DNA from: Actinomycetota bacterium
GTDB taxonomy: Bacteria > Actinomycetota > Actinomycetes > Nanopelagicales > Nanopelagicaceae
Length of the DNA: 5,361 bases
NCBI GenBank assembly: GCA_947494085.1
Contig: CANLTP010000072.1
Location: forward strand, 1-5,361
Direction: 5' to 3'
Position numbers and translations under genes: made by a program. Shown here piece by piece: positions 1 through 5,361 of this stretch; the stretch's first letter is position 1; every line of letters begins with the position of its first letter. The notes below the pieces were generated by a model, which worked only from the letters and a program-made list of their open reading frames with translations, was not told where the DNA came from and did no database searches.

Positions 1-1
1 A

Positions 2-1324
2 GGTCTTGCAGAAACCCAACAAACTCTGATGCTAAACGGGTTGCGCGATCGCATTGTCGTTCAAGTTGATGGTCAAATGAAAACAGGCCGTGACATTGTT
101 ATAGCTGCGCTATTGGGTGGCGAAGAATTTGGTTTTGCAACAGCGCCACTAGTTGTCTCTGGTTGTGTAATGATGCGCGTCTGCCATCTAGATACTTGCC
201 CAGTTGGGGTAGCAACTCAGAATCCAGAATTGCGTGCAAAGTTCAATGGAAAACCAGAGTTCGTAGAGACTTTCTTTGAATATATTGCTGATGAAGTTCG
301 CGAAATTTTGGCCGAACTTGGCTTCAGAACTTTGGAAGAGGCAATCGGTCAGGTTGAGTATTTAGATACCAAGAAAGCAATCACGCACTGGAAGGCAAGT
401 GGTTTGGATTTGGCTCCGCTATTAGCTGCGCCAGTCTTCGATACCGACGCGCCTCGTCGAAACACAACTACTCAAGATCACGGTCTAACTGGCGCGCTCG
501 ATAATAAATTGATTGAACTAGCAGCGCCTGCACTTAAGTCTGGTGAAATTGTAAATATTGAGATGCCAATTAAGAATGTCAATCGAACCGTAGGAACGAT
601 GTTAGGTTCGGAAATCACTCGTAAATTTGGTGGCGCCGGTCTGCCTAATGATTCGGTAAACATTAACTTCCATGGGACTGCCGGCAATTCATTTGGTGCC
701 TTTATTCCTCAAGGACTAACACTTCGTCTTTATGGTGATGCTAATGATTATGTTGCTAAGGGCCTTTCAGGTGGTCGAGTAATCGTTAGACCAGATGAGA
801 AGGCGACATTCGCGTCAGAGTTAAATGTGATTGCGGGAAATGTTATTGGATACGGCGCTACGGCAGGTCAAATCTTTATTCGAGGAAGAGTGGGCGAGCG
901 GTTCTGCGTACGAAACTCTGGTGCAACTGCAGTCGTTGAAGGTATTGGCGATCACGGGTGCGAATACATGACTGGCGGTATCGCGTTAATTCTTGGAAGA
1001 ACTGGACGCAACTTCGCAGCGGGCATGTCTGGTGGAAGAGCATTTGTTCTCGACCTTGACCCGGCGCTGGTTAATACAGAATTAGTAGATGTGCTTTCAT
1101 TACCAGCAGATCAGGCAACATTCGTAAGGGAGTTGTTATCAAGTTTCGAAGTTGAAACCGGCTCCAAGGTTGCAAATGAATTGCTAAAGAATTGGGATGA
1201 GAATAAGAAGCGAATCTCGATGGTTATGCCTCGCGACTATGCACGTGTGCTTGCAGCAATGGAGCGAGCCGAACGCGAAGGTTTGCCAGTGGACAAGGCA
1301 GTTATGGAGGCCGTAAATGGGTGA
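2..1324 (+). CDS. gltB: Glutamate synthase (NADPH) large subunit, C-terminal part (5' end outside window)
   Basis: C-terminal 440 residues of the GOGAT alpha subunit, which with GltD converts L-glutamine plus 2-oxoglutarate to two L-glutamates in the cytoplasm. The frame is open from base 2, and residues before the first Met (nt 29) already match the family, so that Met is internal. Numbering from nt 2, the fragment opens with the end of the FMN-binding synthase domain. There Cys55, Cys61 and Cys66 (C-x5-C-x4-C, within [17 protein letters not shown]) are the expected 3Fe-4S ligands. Residues about 180-355 are rich in regularly spaced glycines (GGAG, GLSGGR, GMSGGR), as in the GXGXG right-handed beta-helix that closes GltB proteins. 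The glutamine amidotransferase domain and most of the protein (about 1500 residues in the family) lie upstream. The stop codon overlaps the gltD start. I see no frameshift or missing cluster ligand. Confidence 0.97.
   Translation, partial: GLAETQQTLMLNGLRDRIVVQVDGQMKTGRDIVIAALLGGEEFGFATAPLVVSGCVMMRVCHLDTCPVGVATQNPELRAKFNGKPEFVETFFEYIADEVREILAELGFRTLEEAIGQVEYLDTKKAITHWKASGLDLAPLLAAPVFDTDAPRRNTTTQDHGLTGALDNKLIELAAPALKSGEIVNIEMPIKNVNRTVGTMLGSEITRKFGGAGLPNDSVNINFHGTAGNSFGAFIPQGLTLRLYGDANDYVAKGLSGGRVIVRPDEKATFASELNVIAGNVIGYGATAGQIFIRGRVGERFCVRNSGATAVVEGIGDHGCEYMTGGIALILGRTGRNFAAGMSGGRAFVLDLDPALVNTELVDVLSLPADQATFVRELLSSFEVETGSKVANELLKNWDENKKRISMVMPRDYARVLAAMERAEREGLPVDKAVMEAVNG
1305..1309 (+). promoter_or_regulatory. 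Shine-Dalgarno site for gltD, inside the gltB 3' end
   Basis: GGAGG lies 7 nt before the ATG at 1317 and within the last gltB codons. It fixes the gltD start and suggests coupled translation of the two subunits, which must assemble together. Confidence 0.85.
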
Positions 1325-2774
1325 TCCAAAAGGGTTTTTAACGACACCTCGTGAAACTCCAACACGCAGACCAGTAGATGTTCGCATTCTTGATTGGAAA
1401 GAAGTTTACGAGCCACAAGATTTATCTGCGTTAAAGAAGCAAGCTGGTCGCTGCATGGATTGTGGAATTCCGTTCTGTCATCAAGGTTGCCCACTAGGAA
1501 ACTTAATTCCAGAGTGGAATGATTTGATTTTCCGCGGTGAAATGAGCGAAGCTATTGATCGTTTACACGCGACCAACAATTTTCCCGAGTTCACTGGTCG
1601 GTTATGTCCAGCGCCATGTGAGACTGCATGTGTTGTTGCAATCAATGATGAAGCTGTAACCATCAAGCAGGTCGAACTTCGCACAATTGAAGAAGCATTT
1701 GCAAATGGCTCTGTGATTCCACTTCCATCCGAGAGACTTACTGGAAAAACAGTCGCCGTAATTGGTTCTGGCCCAGCAGGTCTAGCGGCCGCCCAACAAT
1801 TAACCCGTGCCGGTCACACGGTTGCGGTCTACGAGCGTGGAGCAAAACCAGGTGGATTGCTTCGCTATGGAATTCCAGAATTTAAGATGGAGAAATCAAT
1901 TCTTGATCGTCGAATCTCACAGATGGAGAGCGAAGGCACACGTTTTCGCAGTGGAGTAAATGTTGGTGTCGACATAACTGGAAGTGAACTAAAGACTAAA
2001 TATGATGCAATTGTTTTAGCGGTTGGTTCAACAAATTGGCGCGATCTTCAAGTTCCAGGTCGAGACCTTAAGGGCGTTCACCAAGCAATGGAGTATTTAC
2101 CTTGGGGAAATGCTCAAGGCCTGAATGAATTACACGAAGCCCCACCAATTAACGCACAAGGCAAGCACGTCATAATTCTTGGTGGCGGAGATACCGGCGC
2201 AGATTGTTTGGGCACAGCAATTCGTCAAGGTGCTGCCAGCGTTACGCAATTAGAAATTATGCCTAGACCAACAGAGGAACGTCCGTCTGCGCAACCGTGG
2301 CCAACTTATCCAATGATTTATCGAGTAAGCAGTGCACATGAAGAAGCTGGGGAGCGAATGTTTGCGGTTTCGACAGAAGAATTTCTTGGCGATTCCAACG
2401 GCAATTTACGTGGAATTAAACTTGTAGAAACAGAATTGACCGACGGGAAATTTGTGAAAGTTGAAAATTCAGAGAGAGAATTACCAGCAGACTTGGTTTT
2501 CCTCGCTCTGGGATTTGTTGGTCCAGAGAAATCTGAACTTCTAAAGCAACTAGAAATTACCTTTGATGAACGTGGAAACATCATTCGTGACGACAAATAC
2601 CAAACTGCGGTTGAGGGTGTTTACGTTGCTGGCGATGCCGGGCGTGGTCAATCTTTAATTGTATGGGCAATCGCTGAAGGTCGAAGCGCTGCAGCAGCTG
2701 TTGATGAATTTCTTGTTGGTGAAACTCAACTTCCTTCACCTATCGAACCTACTGCTCGTTCAATGATGGTCTAA
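1317..2774 (+). CDS. gltD: Glutamate synthase (NADPH) small subunit
   Basis: The 485-residue GOGAT beta subunit passes electrons from NADPH through FAD and Fe-S clusters to GltB. The N-terminal Fe-S domain has two cysteine groups: Cys46, 49, 54, 58 ([13 protein letters not shown]) and Cys97, 101, 105 (CPAPCETAC). The FAD Rossmann motif GSGPAG is at 150-155 and is followed by the [13 protein letters not shown] block. The NADPH-binding motif GGGDTGADC is at 289-297. The second FAD contact, AGDAGRGQS, is near 438-446. The length is normal for bacterial GltD. The ATG at 1317 is supported by a strong Shine-Dalgarno and by the MGDPKGF opening typical of actinobacterial GltD. It overlaps the gltB stop by 8 bp (ATGGGTGA), so the two genes form one operon. 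Related family members (the PreT or NfnA/SudA type) share the fold, but the pairing with gltB settles the call. All expected motifs are intact. Confidence 0.97.
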   Translation: MGDPKGFLTTPRETPTRRPVDVRILDWKEVYEPQDLSALKKQAGRCMDCGIPFCHQGCPLGNLIPEWNDLIFRGEMSEAIDRLHATNNFPEFTGRLCPAPCETACVVAINDEAVTIKQVELRTIEEAFANGSVIPLPSERLTGKTVAVIGSGPAGLAAAQQLTRAGHTVAVYERGAKPGGLLRYGIPEFKMEKSILDRRISQMESEGTRFRSGVNVGVDITGSELKTKYDAIVLAVGSTNWRDLQVPGRDLKGVHQAMEYLPWGNAQGLNELHEAPPINAQGKHVIILGGGDTGADCLGTAIRQGAASVTQLEIMPRPTEERPSAQPWPTYPMIYRVSSAHEEAGERMFAVSTEEFLGDSNGNLRGIKLVETELTDGKFVKVENSERELPADLVFLALGFVGPEKSELLKQLEITFDERGNIIRDDKYQTAVEGVYVAGDAGRGQSLIVWAIAEGRSAAAAVDEFLVGETQLPSPIEPTARSMMV

Positions 2775-2792
2775 CAGATCTTTCGTAACAGT

Positions 2793-2828
2793 AATAACTA
2801 AATCAATAACTAAATTAATAACTAAATA
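2793..2828 (+). repeat. Three tandem 12-bp AT-rich repeats between gltD and pyk
   Basis: Three consecutive copies of AATAACTAAAT followed by one variable base (C, T, A) occupy 2793-2804, 2805-2816 and 2817-2828. They fill over half of the 69-nt gltD-pyk gap and end at the pyk ribosome binding site. The repeats contain TANNNT sequences that could act as -10 elements, but I found no matching -35 element at normal spacing. The run is too AT-rich to form a stable RNA stem. Its function is unknown. Confidence 0.85.
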
Positions 2829-2833
2829 GGAAG
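2828..2833 (+). promoter_or_regulatory. Probable ribosome binding site of pyk
   Basis: AGGAAG lies 10 nt before the ATG at 2844, slightly farther than usual. It begins on the last base of the 12-bp repeat array, so changes in repeat number would leave this spacing intact but alter the upstream leader. Confidence 0.6.
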
Positions 2834-2843
2834 CGGTTTTGAA

Positions 2844-4286
2844 ATGCGTAGAGCAAAAATTGTTTGCACCATGGGGCCTGCAGTCGAGGCGCCCGAAAAG
2901 GTAGAGCAATTAATTGCTGCCGGTATGAATATGGCCCGGCTGAATTTATCTCACGGTGGATATCCAGAACATCAGGCCAGACTCGATGCAGTTCGTGCGG
3001 CTGCTCTGAAAGCAGGAGTAGCGGTAGCTGTTCTTGTAGATTTACAAGGTCCAAAGATTCGATTAGCGCGATTTGAGAATGGACCACACGATCTAGCACG
3101 CGGCGATATTTTTACGATAACAATAGATGAAGTTTCTGGCACAAAAGATCGAGTAGGAACTACTTACAAAGGTCTACCAGGAGATTGCAAACCGGGAGAT
3201 CGAATTCTTATTGATGATGGAAAAGTTACCGTTGAAGTAGTCGAAGTAAAGGGAAATGATGTTGTTACAAAGTGCATCGAACCTGGCTCAGTAAGTAATA
3301 ACAAGGGCATCAATCTTCCGGGAGTCGCGGTTTCGGTTCCGGCACTTTCTGAGAAAGATAAAGAGGATTTACGGTGGGGTTTGCGCGCTGGCGCCGATTT
3401 CATTGCACTTTCATTTGTTAGGAGCGCGAAAGATATTGAAGATGTTCATTTGATCATGAAACAAGAGGGCATTCATCGTCCAGTTATAGCGAAGATCGAG
3501 AAGCCACAAGCAGTTGATAACTTGGAAGAAATTATTGCTGTCTTCGATGGCATTATGGTTGCACGTGGTGACTTGGGTGTTGAAATGCCGATTGAAGAAG
3601 TGCCACTTGTTCAGAAGCGATGCGTAATGCTTGCGCGGGAAGCTGCAAAACCTGTGATCGTTGCTACTCAGATGTTGGATTCAATGATTTCAAGTTCGAG
3701 ACCAACAAGAGCAGAAGCCACTGATTGTGCAAATGCTGTCCTAGATGGAGCGGATGCCTTGATGTTGTCAGGGGAGACAAGTGTTGGTGAATTCGCAATC
3801 GAAGCAGTTACAACGATGGCACGTATTATTGAACGGACCGAAGAGGTTATGCTGGACCGGATTCCAGCGCTTCAACATGATCCTAAAACTAAGGGTGGCG
3901 CAATAACTAAAGCTGCAACCGAAGTTGGCGCAACCATTGGTGCCAAATATTTAGTAGCTTTCACTCAAAGTGGGGATTCCGCCCGGCGTATGTCGAGGTT
4001 GCGCTCTCCGATCCACATCATGGCGTTTACTCCGACTCCCGAAGTTTTTAATCAACTCGCACTCTCTTGGGGCATCGAACCAAAAATTACCCAAATGGTT
4101 TCTCATACCGATGAAATGGTTGCCCAGGTTGACCGAATCTTGATCGACTCTCACCGAGTAGCAAAGGGCGATAGCGTCATCATCGTTGCGGGCTCACCTC
4201 CTGGAATTCCAGGTTCTACCAACGCTATGCGAGTTCACCGCGTTGGCGATGCGGTTGAAGGAATTGCTCCGGCATATCGCAAGTAG
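2844..4286 (+). CDS. pyk: Pyruvate kinase
   Basis: Complete 480-residue pyruvate kinase, which transfers phosphate from phosphoenolpyruvate to ADP, making pyruvate and ATP in the cytoplasm at the end of glycolysis. The opening MRRAKIVCTMGPA is the family start. Arg32, Asn34 and Ser36 (ARLNLSHG) are active-site and cation-site residues. The B domain follows DLQGPKIR at 67-73. The acid-base region AKIEK (216-220) carries the catalytic Lys217 and metal ligand Glu219, and VARGDLGVE (239-247) carries the second metal ligand Asp243. The substrate helix ATQMLDSM is at 274-281 and SRPTRAE at 285-291. Residues from about 350 form the C-terminal regulatory domain. Lys71 sits where K+-dependent enzymes have Glu (rabbit M1 Glu117), so independence from K+ is expected. 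The gene follows gltD after 69 nt with no terminator between, so readthrough from gltBD is possible. No strong promoter of its own is visible. Confidence 0.97.
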   Translation: MRRAKIVCTMGPAVEAPEKVEQLIAAGMNMARLNLSHGGYPEHQARLDAVRAAALKAGVAVAVLVDLQGPKIRLARFENGPHDLARGDIFTITIDEVSGTKDRVGTTYKGLPGDCKPGDRILIDDGKVTVEVVEVKGNDVVTKCIEPGSVSNNKGINLPGVAVSVPALSEKDKEDLRWGLRAGADFIALSFVRSAKDIEDVHLIMKQEGIHRPVIAKIEKPQAVDNLEEIIAVFDGIMVARGDLGVEMPIEEVPLVQKRCVMLAREAAKPVIVATQMLDSMISSSRPTRAEATDCANAVLDGADALMLSGETSVGEFAIEAVTTMARIIERTEEVMLDRIPALQHDPKTKGGAITKAATEVGATIGAKYLVAFTQSGDSARRMSRLRSPIHIMAFTPTPEVFNQLALSWGIEPKITQMVSHTDEMVAQVDRILIDSHRVAKGDSVIIVAGSPPGIPGSTNAMRVHRVGDAVEGIAPAYRK

Positions 4287-4321
4287 TTAAAGTATGGGGC
4301 GTAGTTATTAAAAGCTTGAGA

Positions 4322-4327
4322 TAAGTT
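4322..4327 (+). promoter_or_regulatory. Weak candidate -10 element before the tRNA
   Basis: TAAGTT fits TANNNT and would start transcription near 4334, about 10 nt before the tRNA. No -35 element is recognisable at normal spacing. The 57-nt gap after pyk contains no terminator-like hairpin, so the tRNA and the regulator may instead be transcribed from pyk. This is a tentative call. Confidence 0.2.
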
Positions 4328-4343
4328 TCAAAAAGGAAAGAAT

Positions 4344-4416
4344 GCCTCGGTACTCCAACGGTAGAGAGGGCGGACTCAAAATCCGCACAGTGTCGGTTCA
4401 AATCCGACTCGAGGCA
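4344..4416 (+). tRNA. tRNA with anticodon CAA (Leu, UUG codon), class I shape
   Basis: A 73-nt cloverleaf can be drawn fully. The acceptor stem pairs 4344-4350 with 4409-4415 (7 bp, the last a G-U), with discriminator A4416. T8 and A9 are at 4351-4352. The D stem pairs 4353-4355 with 4366-4368 (3 bp), and its loop contains GG. The anticodon stem pairs 4370-4374 with 4382-4386 (5 bp). The loop CTCAAAA gives anticodon CAA at 4377-4379. The variable region is only 5 nt (4387-4391). The T stem pairs 4392-4396 with 4404-4408 (5 bp) around the loop TTCAAAT. CCA is not encoded (the DNA reads CAT after A4416), so it would be added after processing. CAA assigns leucine, and A73 agrees with that, but tRNA-Leu normally has a long variable arm, which is missing here. 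The regulator's ATG begins at 4418. Confidence 0.85.
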
Positions 4417-4417
4417 C

Positions 4418-5023
4418 ATGTCAGAAAAAAAAGAAGAAAATAGGCCGGCTCGGATTTTAGTCGCCGAAGATGAAGCGTTAATTCGCCTTGACCTAGTTGA
4501 AATGTTGACCGAGTCCGGTTATGAAGTTGTTGCACAAGCAACAAATGGCGTGGAAGCAATTGCGCTAGCAAAAGAGTTTAAGCCGGACCTCGCTATTCTT
4601 GATGTAAAGATGCCCGAACTTGATGGAATCTCAGCGGCGCAAGAAATAATTGAAATTTCACCAGTTCTAATGCTCACTGCTTTCAGTCAGAAAGAATTAG
4701 TAGAGCGGGCAAGAGATGCTGGCGTAATGGCATATGTAGTAAAACCATTTAGCATCAACGATTTAACACCTGCTATTGAAATCGCAATGAGCAGACACTT
4801 GCAAATGCGATCTTTGAAAGAAGAAGTTGCAGATTTGTATGACAGATTAGAAACCCGGAAAATTATTGATCGCGCAAAAGGTATTTTGATGAAGGCGATG
4901 GATTTGAGCGAGCCTGAAGCCTTTAGCTGGATCCAGAGGTCAGCTATGGACCGCCGGCTCTCGATGAAAGAGGTGGCCTTAGCGGTAACCGACCCTGGAA
5001 AGGCCGAGAAGTTTGATTTCTGA
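4418..5023 (+). CDS. pdtaR: PdtaR-type response regulator with RNA-binding ANTAR domain
   Basis: A cytoplasmic 201-residue two-component regulator expected to act on RNA, not DNA. The receiver domain (about 12-125) has acidic residues Glu17 and Asp18, phospho-acceptor Asp62 (AILDVKMP), Thr87 and Lys109 (VVKPF). A coiled linker near 128-147 leads to an ANTAR domain (about 140-193) with LETRKIIDRAKGILM and the later AF-WIQRSAMDRR block. In this family phosphorylation favours dimers that bind paired RNA hairpins and prevent transcription termination. The sequence resembles Mycobacterium tuberculosis Rv1626 as I recall it. Its usual partner, the sensor kinase PdtaS, is not in the window. The start is fixed: no in-frame ATG, GTG or TTG lies upstream as far as a stop at 4322, and none lies downstream before the first receiver motif. 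The start is 1 nt after the tRNA, and the only Shine-Dalgarno-like bases (GAGG, 4411-4414) lie inside its acceptor stem, 3 nt from ATG. An eight-A run lies in codons 3-5. Confidence 0.95.
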   Translation: MSEKKEENRPARILVAEDEALIRLDLVEMLTESGYEVVAQATNGVEAIALAKEFKPDLAILDVKMPELDGISAAQEIIEISPVLMLTAFSQKELVERARDAGVMAYVVKPFSINDLTPAIEIAMSRHLQMRSLKEEVADLYDRLETRKIIDRAKGILMKAMDLSEPEAFSWIQRSAMDRRLSMKEVALAVTDPGKAEKFDF

Positions 5024-5064
5024 AATAATCGCTGAATTTTGCTCTCATTAATCGCGCCAAACCG

Positions 5065-5093
5065 TTTACCTAAAATTTAAATCGAGTTATGCT
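5065..5093 (+). promoter_or_regulatory. Sigma-70-like promoter of the downstream transporter gene
   Basis: A -35 element TTTACC (5065-5070) and a -10 element TATGCT (5088-5093) are separated by exactly 17 bp. Each matches the consensus at four of six bases. Transcription would start near 5099-5101, giving a leader of about 57 nt before the ATG at 5157. An 8-bp palindrome, ATTTAAAT (5075-5082), lies in the spacer and could be an operator, although AT-rich palindromes of this size arise easily by chance. Confidence 0.55.
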
Positions 5094-5105
5094 TCCTCCA
5101 TCCTT

Positions 5106-5132
5106 CTTGGGCTCTAGTAATAGGAGTTCAAG
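5106..5132 (+). promoter_or_regulatory. Leader hairpin upstream of the LivK-like gene
   Basis: Arms CTTGGGCTCT (5106-5115) and GGAGTTCAAG (5123-5132) pair over 10 bp around a 7-nt loop, AGUAAUA. Three of the pairs are G-U, so the stem is complete only in + strand RNA and would have A-C mismatches in the opposite strand. No U-tract follows, so it is not an ordinary intrinsic terminator. It lies just after the predicted transcription start and ends 16 nt before the ribosome binding site core. It could be a leader regulatory element, an mRNA-stabilising stem, or a U-less terminator of the upstream gene. Confidence 0.45.
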
Positions 5133-5147
5133 CAGGCACATACCGAA

Positions 5148-5153
5148 AGGGAG
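5148..5153 (+). promoter_or_regulatory. Ribosome binding site of the LivK-like gene
   Basis: AGGGAG precedes the ATG at 5157. Its AGG core lies 6 nt from the start codon. It supports this start, which is also the one that gives a proper lipoprotein signal peptide. Confidence 0.7.
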
Positions 5154-5156
5154 AAA

Positions 5157-5361
5157 ATGCAGAAATTCAAAAAGGCGACCATAGTTGCTGTTGCAGCCGT
5201 TGCAAGCTTAGTTCTAGTTAGCTGCGGTGGCGGAAACAGTGCTTCTGGTCCATTAAAAATAGGATCACTACTTCCTGAGACAGGAAGTCTTGCATTCCTA
5301 GGGCCCCCAGAGTTTGCTGGCGTTGATTTAGCAGTTGAAGAAATCAATGCGGCTGGTGGCG
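5157..5361 (+). CDS. ABC transporter substrate-binding lipoprotein, LivK-like (3' end outside window)
   Basis: The first 68 residues of a probable extracytoplasmic binding protein. A basic N-terminus (MQKFKK) and a hydrophobic run (about 7-22) end in the lipobox LVSC, with Cys23 as the expected lipidated residue after signal peptidase II cleavage. A short Gly/Ser/Asn linker follows. KIGSLLPETGSLAFLGPP and then GVDLAVEEINAAGG match the opening of type I periplasmic binding proteins of the branched-chain amino acid (HAAT) family. Full family members are about 380-420 residues, so most of the protein, and any permease and ATPase genes after it, lie beyond the window. The substrate cannot be told from this part: leucine/isoleucine/valine, other amino acids, or amides and urea are all possible in the family. 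It has its own promoter and ribosome binding site and begins 133 nt after the regulator. Confidence 0.85.
   Translation, partial: MQKFKKATIVAVAAVASLVLVSCGGGNSASGPLKIGSLLPETGSLAFLGPPEFAGVDLAVEEINAAGG

Noticed and set aside
1184..1494. Minus-strand open frames near the gltB-gltD junction (67 and 85 residues), and similar ones at 478-687, 1481-1684, 2318-2596, 2815-3099, 3164-3403 and 3951-4154
   Set aside because: They lie opposite or across well-conserved genes, have no recognisable protein family or ribosome site that I could see, and look like shadows of the real frames.
2864..3076. 70-residue + strand frame inside pyk
   Set aside because: It overlaps the conserved pyruvate kinase start region in another frame and its translation is low in complexity, rich in Arg, Ser and Cys. 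It is a shadow frame.
4283..4307. Direct repeat GTAGTTA (4283-4289 and 4301-4307) after pyk
   Set aside because: Seven bases in an AT-rich gap are easily a chance match, and one copy overlaps the pyk stop codon.
4316..4343. TTGAGA (4316-4321) plus AAGAAT as a tRNA promoter
   Set aside because: The -10 would end at 4343, directly at the tRNA, so transcription would start inside it and could not make a whole tRNA.
4344..4416. tRNA as an attachment site for an integrated element
   Set aside because: The tRNA is followed at once by a core response regulator gene, with no integrase and no duplicated tRNA 3' end in the window.
4225..4419. Minus-strand frame covering the pyk end and the tRNA
   Set aside because: It runs through the tRNA gene on the opposite strand and shows no family resemblance.
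5026..5055. Direct repeat TAATCGC (5026-5032 and 5049-5055) after the regulator
   Set aside because: It is too short and carries no further symmetry; it is likely chance.
5114..5347. Minus-strand 77-residue frame opposite the LivK-like start
   Set aside because: The + strand has a ribosome site, a signal peptide with lipobox and a family match over the same bases.

Overview
The window is a compact stretch of bacterial chromosome with every gene on the + strand. Low-to-mid GC by eye, combined with clearly actinobacterial proteins, points to a low-GC actinobacterium. The actinobacterial signs are a GltD with its usual N-terminus, a pyruvate kinase and an ANTAR response regulator both close to the mycobacterial proteins as I remember them, and short gaps between genes. 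A freshwater acI-type lineage (Nanopelagicales, for example Planktophila) would fit, but that placement is inference from base composition and gene content, not a search result.

Layout: (1) 2-1324 is the C-terminal part of gltB, the glutamate synthase large subunit, whose 5' end lies before the window. (2) 1317-2774 is gltD, the small subunit, overlapping gltB by 8 bp. (3) 2775-2843 is a short AT-rich gap with three tandem 12-bp repeats. (4) 2844-4286 is pyk, pyruvate kinase. (5) 4344-4416 is a 73-nt tRNA with leucine anticodon CAA but without the long variable arm expected of tRNA-Leu. (6) 4418-5023 is a PdtaR-type response regulator with an RNA-binding ANTAR domain. Its ATG lies one nucleotide after the tRNA. 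(7) 5024-5156 is an intergenic region with a good sigma-70-like promoter and a 10-bp leader hairpin. (8) 5157 to the window end is the start of a LivK-like substrate-binding lipoprotein, cut by the window edge. No stretch longer than 300 bases lacks a gene.

How the genes fit together: GltBD makes glutamate from glutamine and 2-oxoglutarate, Pyk closes glycolysis, and the last gene probably begins a branched-chain amino acid (or related) ABC importer operon. The theme is central carbon and nitrogen metabolism plus amino acid uptake. Between the two parts sits an RNA-binding antitermination-type regulator.

The most unusual point is the tRNA/regulator junction. The regulator has no room for a normal leader: its only Shine-Dalgarno-like bases are inside the tRNA acceptor stem, and tRNA 3' processing would release an almost leaderless mRNA. 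The second is the hairpin in the leader of the transporter gene directly downstream of an ANTAR gene. I saw no mobile element, CRISPR array or clearly foreign segment.
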